From: Macrosoma leucophasiata
Lineage: Eukaryota > Arthropoda > Insecta > Lepidoptera > Hedylidae
Direction of reading: 5' to 3'
Length of the DNA: 64,000 nt
Assembly (NCBI GenBank): GCA_036365455.1
Contig: JAWQUS010000030.1
Location: 15,768,001 to 15,832,000 of the forward strand
Shown here in pieces: positions 36,525 to 48,500 of the stretch (positions are counted from its first letter, which is position 1; every line of letters starts with the position of its first letter). The notes under the pieces are model-generated. The model was not told where the DNA came from. It searched no databases and worked only from the letters and a program-made list of their open reading frames with translations. A program made the position numbers and the translations under genes.

Positions 36525-36558
36525 ATGGACGTGCCGGCTAAAGGGAATATTTTAGGAC
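36525..36558 (+). CDS. Transporter exon 1
   Basis: Short coding start MDVPAKGNILG with donor GGAC|GTAAGT, ending in phase 1. It joins exon 2 to give an Arg and VVPARYILAVLG, the usual sequence before TM1. The ATG context is gacaATGG. Because the exon is short it is less certain than the others. Confidence 0.82.
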
Positions 36559-39500
36559 GTAAGTCTAATCATCCATTTTACACAACATTTCCTAATAATT
36601 AAGGTGCTTTAAATTTTTAGGTTCGGTTGCACCAAAATAAAGTTAATGTTAAATTGAAGGTACATCCTTGTCTAACTTTTACAAATTTGTAAATTTTTAC
36701 TTTGATATTTTTTTTAAAGTTAGTTTTTACAAATTTGTTAAAGTTAGAGAAGGATGCACAATTTAACATTTACTTTAACAAATATTTTGGTGCAACCGAA
36801 TCTCAGGTAAGTACATACCTAATTGTAGGTACTAGGTATTTGTTTTTCGCAATAAGACATGCGAGTGAACTTTAGAAATTATAGAAAAAACGGAAAGAAA
36901 AAGACTTCGGGACTTCGGTAGCTTAGTGGTAAAAGCGGCTGAACTGGTTATCCTGAGGTCGCAGGTTCGATTCCTGCCCGAAGAAAAATTTTCTTTCTGT
37001 TTTTTCTTTAATTTATAAAGTACCTACTTACCTAAGTAATTATATTGGTTTTGGTTGGTTATGGATGCTGCTCACTGTTACATTATCAAATGCAACAGGT
37101 TGTGTTTATAAGTACTTACAGTATCTACTCACGTAGATATTTGCTAATGTATATAGATATCAACCCATATGATACGTAAAGTAAACAATATTTCATAAAT
37201 TTCATGCTTTAAAGTGTACGTAAGACTCTTAATAATTTGCTATTATCTAGGTAGGTATGTACCGCTAGTTAAATATTATTGTTTAACGGAGTTTCACTAG
37301 TGAAGGAGCACCAGTAATGAAGCCTAGGCACCACTGCGTTACCTAATATTCTTGACCTTAAATGTAAGGGCGGATTTCACCGTTTGCTCTGAGAACTGTG
37401 TTTAATAAAACGCGTTTCAGATTCAAATGTTCATCATGTGAATTGATTTCTTATTGTTCTCGGACCCAATCGGGTCCATTGCGGCTTGAGGCATAGGGAT
37501 TTTACTTTTGGCCACTGGAGTGGTAACGCAACTACAATTAAATCTCTGGTTTCATGTAGATTTTTATAGTTTGCAGTGTCTTTAACAATGGAAGCTGTAA
37601 GCTTGTTTGTCACTTCATGACATAAAAAAAATATCATTCGCTCATAATTACTATCAGTGCCGGATAAAGCCGGTGCAGGGCCCGTAGCAAATGTGACCAT
37701 GGGGCCCTAGAGTTACATTGCCTACTGAAATTTAGGATGTAAATAAAACAACATTTACGAAAAGGAATCGAAAACAAATTTAGGGGATTCCCCCTGTAAG
37801 TATTGTGGTATTGCCAACTTGCAACATAATAATATAGGTAATATAATTAGTGGTCAACGCTCCCTTTGAGAATAGCTAAGGTGTATTACATATTTGTGTT
37901 TTTTTTTGGGCACAGGCACGGGGCGAAAAATGGCGGCCCCCAATGGCGCGGGGCCCGTAGCATTTGCTACTCCTGCTATATGGCTAATCCGGCACTGCTT
38001 ACTATCTTTAATTTGACATATCAAAAATACTGAAACTGTTATGAAACAATTAATGCGAAAAGAAGTTTGAATAAAGATAAACAACATTTACCTATATCGG
38101 AATGCATACTGAGAATGTAAGTCATTCACCCTTCTCATAAAAATATTGGGTATACGATGGCCATGATTTTACGTCACCTAAGTAGGTACCTACGCAGCTA
38201 CGTCATTACAATAATAGATTAGGTAATGCGGTGGTGCCTACGCCCTGGAGGTCCTACACTTGGAACTCAGCCACCAGTGATACACCTATTTATTCATTTA
38301 GAGACCGCAGCAGGTTCGGATCGTGCTTGAAGCTATTTATTTATACTTATCCTCATGCTCATGTCATTCGCTCATACTTATCTATAATTCGACATTCCAA
38401 AAATACTGAAATTATTTATGAAACAATTTATGCGAAAAGTATGGTTTAATTAAAGCTAAACAGCATCTGTAAAGGAATACATACTGAGTATGTAGGTCAT
38501 TCACCCTTCTCATTAAAATATTGGGAACACATTGGTCATGATTTTACGTTACCTAAGTACCTACGTCATTACAATAAATGGTAGACAATATTATAGTAAT
38601 GGGGTCTAGTCTTAGGAAGCGGCGTGCACATTGAAGAGAATGATGAATGCAAAAGAAGCACTAGAGGTGTGTGAGGAGTAGTCAGGACCGTAATATCTGG
38701 CGCTTAACACTCTCTGCCTACCCCGTATGGGAAGTGGCGTGGGCGTGAAGATACATACATACATACACACAATAGTTATCTTTTTATGTAGGTAAGTAAC
38801 GAGTGGCAAAAAAGCTTGCAGCTCAGATCAGGTCGTCAAATCCCGGGCCGCGGCGGACCGGAGGGGAGTAACCATATGCAGACTTTCTCCTCTGTTAAAG
38901 TACAAGCACAAGTGACCCTATGCCTGTCGCCGAGATGTTTAAATGTGTGCGTGAATTTGTTTATGTACTTTGTTAAAGTCAAGGTGTGAGTTTCATAGTA
39001 ATAAACGATTTTTGTTTTGTGTGTCACACAAATTTTGCACCGCAAAAAATGACAGACTGTTTTGCATCGGTAATAAACGCTATGGCTACTCCCCTCCGGT
39101 CAGCCGGTGGCCCATGTACCCATGTTGCTTTATGTCACGTTCCGACGCTCTCATGATACCTATTTATCGAGATGAGAATGAGACATGATAAGAAAATTGT
39201 GGGTAAGTAGGTATATACCTACTATATATATAGTAAGTAGGTAAGTAAGTATACCTATAATTCGTATTCTCGTGGTAGAGTATAATCATTCAAGGAAAAA
39301 TGTGCAAAATGTTTGAGATGTCTACAATTAGTCACAAGAAGATTAATAAATGAACGAAAATAGAATGTTAGAGTTAGATTCTTTACGTACTTATAAGTTA
39401 GGTTCTCACTGCAGAATCATTTCGTGCATCCAGATATGCTGCAAGAATGATGTTATATGTTACAAGCTCATTGTGCTGCAAACTTAATTTTTACGCTATT

Positions 39501-42500
39501 AGGTAAAACCAATTTGAATTCAATTTGTTTCTTTTTCCCTTACCCATCTTGTTAATAAAAAAAAAATCACCTGTACCTAGTTACTAGTAGTTTTATTTAA
39601 TTTATTTATTTAATACTTTATTGCCACAATATAAAACATATTGACAAATGGCGAACTTAACGTCGGGAGTCCAGAGAGTTATCTGAGCGGCATAATAGTT
39701 AAAGAACAGAAAAGAAAAACTTATTATGTAGTTACCTGCATGTATTTAATATCGGTAGTAACTAGTACCTGTGTATATTTATACTTATATTTTGAGCAGT
39801 AGCAGTAGCGGACGGACGAACGGAGAGACAGACAGACAGACCCACGAGTGATCCTATAAGGCTTTCATTCTTTACTAGTATGTACCACCTATAACAATAT
39901 TCTCTTACATGTGTAACCCTTTCAAGGTTATCTAAGGGACAGACAGGCCAATGTCCGCGTTACGGCCATTCAACATGTCTAGTTCACCCACGTGTTATGG
40001 CATGTTCATTTGAGAATCTTGAGATAGCTCTATATGATTTCAAAGAGTGTAGCTTTCATAGAATTAGAATGAACTGGAATGAACTGCTCAACTCTGTCGA
40101 TTTACGTAATATTTAGTATCTACCTATTTTAAATTGTTTTAAACTTTCACGATTTGTATATTCTTATTTTTATATTGTAAACGGGACTTAATCGCGTACT
40201 ATTTTAATCGAAGTATTATTACCTAGGAGGTTATTCTACCTATTTTTTACTGTAGACTGTACTATTTGTAGAGATAGCAGGTACCGGCACTAGTGGACAC
40301 TGGGCACTATGTAGGTAACGTGTTCCTATCCTAAAATCTGGTACACTGAACCTCAGCGCGGCTCCGTATATAATGATCTGTCTAGAAGGGACGCAAATCA
40401 GCTTGGTCTCGGGAGTGGCGAAGTAAATATCAATTGACTACACTTGACTACATACCTGACTTATGGGAAATTTGAAATATGCTTATTTCCAATATTACCT
40501 ACAAGTTACAATGATACCTAACCTAATTTGTCTAGATATCTGCCGCTAAATACCTGCATTGCAATTCTGCACTGTCCTGTTCCGGGAAGAATATGATGGC
40601 CAGTCCGACGCTTGGTGACAAGATATTTTCTGCAGTAGTCGCCTTAGTTGCCATCTTCATCACAAAAAATGCTATTTTGCCACACCTGTCTAAAAATCGT
40701 TAAATTCTACAGGAGTGGTCCCGGCGCGTTACATCCTGGCTGTGCTGGGTTCCATTGGCATGGCGATAGTGTACGGGCTAAAAGTAAATTTGTCTGTCGC
40801 CATGGTGGGCATGCTGAACCACACGGCGATCAAACTGGCGACGCACGGGGAACATTCTGATGCCGGTTCCAACAGCACGGACGCGGAACTGGAGTGTCAG
40901 CCTACTGGCAATTCTGGTAATGCAACGGTGAGTCATTTGTGCTTCAAATTTTATTCTCTACCCTGACATCACCTGAGGGTGGTAGGAGGGGTAGGCTGAT
41001 GCCCCTTTTACTAAGCTCCAATGCTGCATCTTACACCAGCTCTGGGAAATTGGAGTATAAGCGCATTAATAGTTCTAATAATGTATCGGTAAGTCTTATC
41101 ACAAAAGATCGTGTAGGCATCAAATGTTTAGAGTTTCTTTTTGTCAGGGTCTTCTCCTGGACAGCCATTTTACATCCAGAAGGCGTCGCTAAATAGAGGC
41201 AAAGCATCACTTTGATTGAAGTTGATTAGCCATTTTTTTTCATAACAACCAAGTTGGTCCAGTGGTGTGGGACGAACGCTATTATAAGGCTCGGGGAACG
41301 CGGATTCGATCCCCGCATCGGGATTAATATCTGTGGGCCATGTATGACCAAGAATGTATTTATAAGAATCCTTGCCTTGGACCTATAAGGTTTGGTGCTT
41401 CATTTGTTAATGAAAAAAAAGTAAAATAATGTTTATGAGCGTGAGGTAGACAAGATCAATCTTGAGCTGTCCCTCGAAGCCTGCTCCTCTTGGCTCCCCT
41501 TGGAGCTAGACTAAATACGACTCTAACTATAGCCTCTAATATCATCGCCCTACTGATAATTATTTGTTTCGGGTGTGGGTGTTTTTCTTGTGTACCTACA
41601 ACGGAACTCCTCAACGGATCTAACCTAATGTGGACCTTTGTGTTTATCCGTATTTTTATTCGTGTGGTTTTGTTAACCCAGTAGGTATACGTATAGATAA
41701 TCAACGGAAATATTCAGTGCACAACTGTGTATACAATAAGATGTTTTGATCACGATCACAATACGTGTGAAACTGGAACACTTTCAATGCATTTAACCCG
41801 CGAATATCTTTCTTTATAAATACTTCATTCTACGTCACGTTCGGTGTATGTGGGGAGACTAGGGTAATGGGAGCCGTCGGGCAATGGGAGCGGTGGCGAA
41901 TGAACTGAACCTAGGCACTTTCGCGCGATCGTAAGTACTAGGCCATTTCCGTCAACCATCGAGAAGCTTCGCCTGACGCGCACAAGTCGATAATGCCATT
42001 CGTTTAGTCACGGGAGAGAGATGTGTGTTTTTTGTTCCCCGCTTACAAAAAATTGCCGATTGCGTGTGCCAAGGTAAGTATGAACTTATATTCTTATTTA
42101 ATTATGTTTATGCATATGACAACCCTAGATCCATTAACTAGCAGGTCCAATTGGTGAAATTGCGATTGAAAGTAGAAAAACATATTTATATTATTACTAT
42201 TCAAAATGGTGGTCAGCGGGCAATGGTAGCCTAAGCGTGGCTCTCAATACCCAATAGCTTTCATAGTAATATTTTAGTGTAATTTTACACATAAGTACAT
42301 GTTCTATTTATTTCAGATGCCACGTAAAAGGACTCGAACCAAGACAAATTTGGAAAAGAAAAATAAATATCATGGCTCCCATTTCCCATATGAGCGTTAA
42401 TTGGCTCTCATTACATGCGGGCAATGGGAGCGACTGACTTTTTTTGAAAAACCGGTATTACCCCTAATCACTATTACTTTATTTAATTATAACTATGTTT

Positions 42501-45500
42501 AAAATATTCTTAATTAATCAAGGTAAGAGCCCATAATAAAAAAATACAAGAAGGTTAACAAATGTGGTTTTTACGATAATTTTCCCTTAGTAGGCTCCCA
42601 TTACCCTGGTCTCCCCTACTCTTGGAAATACTTTCTTAGCAACTGGGTTGATAGTAAATTAAATGAAATTACGATGATACGAATTATCAAGATGCGTTGA
42701 CACTAATAAATAGGTATTTTAAGTCATTTGATTCAGATCGTTTGGGTTAAATAATACTTTGGACAAGAAAAACTGTTACGATTTAGCCTAACTAGGTATG
42801 TACATAGCTTTATTAGCATGTAGCCATTTAGGTAATTAATCAATGGTTGAATAACACTCCCGCCTGATGTCAAATAAAAAAAAAAACCGGATGTTTTTTT
42901 TATGTGATTGAAGTGGCAAACAAGCATGCAGCTCACATTGATGTTAAGTGATAACTGCAGCCTATAGACTCTTACGGATGGTCAAAATGCAGATCCGTTA
43001 CCACTCCTGAGGCCTAAGGTGTTATGCCTCTGTGGGAAATTACAGGGCCGTACATTACCACCTGACCGGAACACGATAGTGCTGAACACTACCATTTAGC
43101 GGCAAGTAGATTAGGTAATGCGGTGGTGCCTACGCCCGCGAGCTCCGTCACTGGAGCTCTACCACCAGTAAAAATGTAAATGTTACCTGAAAAGCGACGA
43201 AAATATCGGTTCAATTTAAATTTTCTGAAAAACTATCATACCTATCTATACTTATAATAAAACTGTAGAAGTGTAAATTCTGTACATTGAAAATATTGAA
43301 AAAATAAATACCAGGGGATGTTACTAGATCGATACCGAACACAAATATGTGATTAGAAAATTTTTTGTCTGTCTGTCTGTCTGTCTGTTTGTTCAAGCAT
43401 CACATAAAATCTACCGGTCCGATTACGATGAAACTTGGTATACTTATAGTTTAACCTTTGGCGCACAACACTGGGTACTTTTTATCCCGGAAAAATGTCT
43501 GTTTGTCTGTGTGTTTGTGCACGCTAATTTCAGAAAAAGCTTATTCGATTTGTGGTTTACACTAATATATTGTGCTTAGTTTCACTTAACATTTAGTGTT
43601 TGTTTCATGTCAATCGGTTCAGAAATAAAAAAGTTACGAGAGTTTAAAAAAATATATAGAATATTTTAAAACTATTCTGTATCTATATTCTGTATTTTTT
43701 AGGGTTCCATATCTAAACGGACCCTATTACTAATTCTCCACTGTCTGCCTTTCTGTCCATACATCCGTCTGTCTGTCACCAGGCTGTATCTCATAAACAG
43801 TGATAGCTAGAAAGCTAACATTTTCACAAATTATGTATTTCTGTTACCACTATAACGACAAAATTAAATACTAAAAATAAGTGAATGAAAATATCAAGGG
43901 GTCCAAGGGGGCATACAATAAACGTGTTTTTTTTCGTATATGTTTTGCTCGATATCAATAACGGTGGCAAGTAGACGCTTGAAATTTTCACAGATTTTTA
44001 GGTCTTAGGTATATTGTATATTACTCGTACCTTACAACAAACGTAATTTTTATGCCATTTTTTTACGGAACCCTTCGTGCACGAGTTCGACTCGCACCAA
44101 CACCACCTCGTGGTGGTGTTGGTGACATTGGTGGTGTTAGTAGTGGTGGGGGTGGTGATAGTAGCGTTGTTGTCGTTGGTGGGATAGGTGTTGTTGGTGA
44201 CTCTGGTGGTGGTGTTGGTGGCGTTAGTGGTGCTGGCGGTGGTTATTAGTGGCGATTGGACGCAACCAATGGCATTGGTGATGGTGGTTTTTGTGTCATT
44301 GGTGGCATTGGTGGCGTAGGTGTTTGGTGATGGTGATGGCGTTGATATCGTTGGTGGCGATTGTAGTGGTGGCTTCGGTGGAGGTGGTAGTAATGACAGT
44401 GGTGGTGGCGATAGTGGTGGTGGTGAGGATGGTGGTGGTATAGTGTTGGTGGCATTAGTGGGTAAAAATGCACAACGTTAATATTCAATTTTTCTCTTCT
44501 GTCGGCTCTTACGGAGTGCCTATATTATGCATAGATCTATATTTTGTCTTTCCTTCTCTGTAAGAAGCGCTAATTGACTGAAACTTTACAAATGTATATG
44601 ATAATTTTCTATTAAAAAAATTATGCATAGAAGTTTAAAATAGCCTTTTTGAAAATATGATTCAGCATTGGATGGATTTCGCAATCCTAGCAGCCTGTGT
44701 GCTTTTATCCCCGACGGCCATACGTCTAATATCGTGTACAGAGAAGCATTACTGCAAAGTAGATTTTTTTTGCTACCCGAAAGTGTTTATGATCCAAAAC
44801 TAACCAAATGTATATTCAAAAGCGCTGCCCAAAGTCTCAAAGCCACTATTCCACGCAAACAAAGTTGCGGGCACAGCTAGTATAAAATATATTATTATAT
44901 TGACAGCAAAAATGTTGGATATCTTCAATCAATACACATAACGTTAACCTCAATAATACGTTTGTAACTAACCTTGAAAAGGTCAAATATACGGGAAATT
45001 TATAACTAGGTCAATGATGATTTGGGTGGAATCCAAGTTTTGATGCGAAATCATTGTGAGATAAGATTTTTTTGCAGCTGTTCAATCTACCGACTGTCTT
45101 CAATGAGATATCTAATTCAGAACTGATTCTAGTAATTCGGTATTTGAGTCAATTATTTTATTAATTTTGTTCATTAAACAATGAAATATAACTACCTACT
45201 TTAAAGGGTGGCAATGCATACATACTCTTCATTATAGGCTTTGGTTTTTATGTGGATATTAGCTTATGCCCGCGACTTCGTCTTCGTGTACCTACTTAAA
45301 AAGTATCCTGTGTGTTACAGCTGTATATACCTACTCTACCTGCGTACAAATAAAATAATAATAATAATGGCAACCCATTATACGTCCCACTGCTGGGCAC
45401 GAGTCTCTCCCCTTTTTGGGGGGAGGCCTGGAGCTTACTCCACCACGCTGCTCCTGCGTACAAAATTTCATCGAAATCCATACAGCCGCTTTAGCGTGAT

Positions 45501-48500
45501 TGAGTAACAAACCAACATCCAAACTTTCACATTTACTGTGCTGTTCTCACTTAGGTAAATAATGTAAAAATAATACCATCATGTTAACTATGTATATTCT
45601 AGATGCTTTTTTGCCACTTAATGACAGAAAAAAGTAATATAAATAATAAGTAATAGTAGCGATAATTATAATTAATTGACATTTAAGTAGGAACCCAACC
45701 CAAATTGATAAGAGTCTGTTGAAAAACAATAAGTAGGTAAGTGTGCTTAATTATTATAAAAAATGTCTTAAGAACCTATGTACTTGTTTTGTATGTAATT
45801 AAAGTGGCTAACAAGCATGCAGTTCACATTGATGTTAAGTGATGACTGCAGTCTATAGACACTTACACAATCCAGGGGTCAAAAAGCAGATGCGTTACCA
45901 CGTCTGAGGCCTAAGGTGTTATGCCTCTGTGCCGGAAATTACAGGACCGTGGTTTACCACCTGACCCGAACACGATAGTTCTGAACATTACCATTTAGCA
46001 GCAAGTAAATTAGGTAATGCGGTGGTGCCTACGCCCGCGAGCTCCTCCGTGGAGCTCTACCATCAGTACTTAATAGGTGTATGAATATAAACCTGGTGCA
46101 TCAAAATATACAAGGAATATTGGGTAAAGAATTAGAAATTGAGTTATTTTTAAACATTCATGACATACAAATTTGTTGTTTTACTGAACATTGGTTGAAA
46201 AATAGCGAATTAATATTCAATTTTAGTGGGCACCAGGTAGGCAGTTCGTTCTGTAGGTCACATGCAATACGTGGTGGCTCTCTTATATTGTTAAAAAAAG
46301 ACATTAAACATAAGGAACGCAGAGATATAGTGAGTCTTTCCGTTGAACGAACTGCAGAAATAGCCTGTGTGGAGCTTGAGCGCTTGATTATTGTGTCCGT
46401 ATACAGACCTCCAAGTGGATCTTATGAATGTTTTGAAAAAATTTTAGATGTTGTACTGAACAATCTAACTGCTTCAAAAAAACGTGTCATTATTTGCGGA
46501 GATTTCAATATAAATTTATTGGAGGAAACTCCAACAACTGTGAGGTTTAAATCGTTACTTATGTCATTTAATCTGCATAATTTGTTCTCAGAACCTACTA
46601 GAATTACACAGAACTCAGCGACATGCATAGACAATATTTTTATCGATTTTGAACCTACACATAAAAATATTTTGACTGAATTAAGCTCCGACCATTGTGG
46701 TCAGTTAGTTTCCTTCTGTAGTCAATTACATAATGATAAAAATAAACGAGCAATTGTATTTGTTCCTTTCAATGCGAAGCGAATTAAGAAATTCAGAGAA
46801 AATATTGTCCCAAAACTTGCAAACGTGCAATACCATAACGATCCTAACATATTATACAATGACTTTTTTGCCACAATTTTAACAGAATTTAATTTAGTTT
46901 TTACCAATAAGACAATAAATGTAAGAAGTCATAAGTCGTTCAATGAATGGGCGACGGTTGGAATACATAAGAGTAGACAGAGATTGTATGACCTGTATGG
47001 AGAAAAGTCACATAATCACACAAATTCGTTTAAAAATCATGTTAAATTATATTCGAAAATATTCAAGAAAGTGTGTTTTGCAGCCAAGGCACTTCACATT
47101 AAAAATAAAATTAAAAATTCAAACAACAAAATTAAAGCGACTTGGAATGTAATTAATAGTGAAACTGGGAAACAAGCTAAACGCAACTCTGATTTTAAAT
47201 TAATAATTGACAATAAACATGTTACTACTGACGAAGAAGTTGCTTTAGCATTTGAAACATTCTTTGCTAATATTCCAGTTTCTTTAACTGGAGACCTCAT
47301 TTCATCGCCTACCGTCGCCGAATCATTATTGAAAAAAAATGTACATCAAAGTGAAACTATATTTAATTTTAAGTTAGTTAATACTGCGGATGTTATACAT
47401 GCCTTTAAGTCTATTAATATTAAGAACACAACTGATTTATGGGGCTTATCTGTAAAAGTTGCATATGAAATAATGGATGTGATTGCACCTTACCTAGCGG
47501 CAATGTTTAATAATAGTATTGTAAGTGGTATATTTCCTGACTTAATGAAACATAGTAAAGTGATTCCTCTTTTTAAATCTGGTAGTACAAGTGACCCCAC
47601 AAATTTTAGACCAATTTCTGTACTACCTGTCTTAAGTAAAATTTTTGAAAAACTTATTTTAATTCAACTACTTGCACACTTTAACCATCATAAACTTTTA
47701 CATTGTCGACAGTTTGGATTTACTAGGGGTCGTTCAACTACCGATGCAGGTGTTGAACTTGTCAAACACATTTTTGAAGCTTGGGAAAAATCACATAATG
47801 CACTAGGGGTATTCTGTGACTTATCTAAAGCATTTGATTGCGTTCAGCATGAAACATTGGTCAGAAAGTTATATCACTACGGCCTTCGAGATAACGCTCT
47901 CGAGCTTATGACTTCATATTTAAACAATAGAAATATGTGTGTTGATGTAAATGGGACAAGATCTCCCGGGACTTCAATGGATATGGGGGTCCCACAGGGC
48001 TCTATTTTAGGGCCATTTCTTTTCTTAGTCTATATTAATGACTTACCCTACATTATCAATGATGGCCAAGAGATGGTATTGTTTGCTGATGATACTTCTT
48101 TAGTGTTCAAAATTAAAAGACAGGAGGTAGATTTTGACTGTGTAAACTATACTCTCTCTAATATAGTACATTGGTTTAGCGCCAATAACCTTTCGTTAAA
48201 TAGCAGTAAGACAAAATGTATTAAATTTACTACTCCTAACGTAAAACAGGTTGAAACCAATGTTAAGATAAATGAGGAAGTATTGGAGATCGTAGAGTCC
48301 ACGGTATTTCTGGGCATTACCGTGGATGCTAAATTGCAATGGGGTCCCCATATTGCCAAATTAGCTAATAGACTTAGCTCGGCAGCATTTGCTGTGAAAA
48401 AGATTAGACTATTAACAGACGTCGAGACGGCTCGCCTTGTTTATTTTAGTTATTTTCACAGTATAATGTCCTATGGCATTTTGCTATGGGGAAATTCCGC

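Noticed and set aside
44052..44488. Gly/Val-rich and His-rich frames
   Set aside because: They are translations of the GGT microsatellite in a Helitron.
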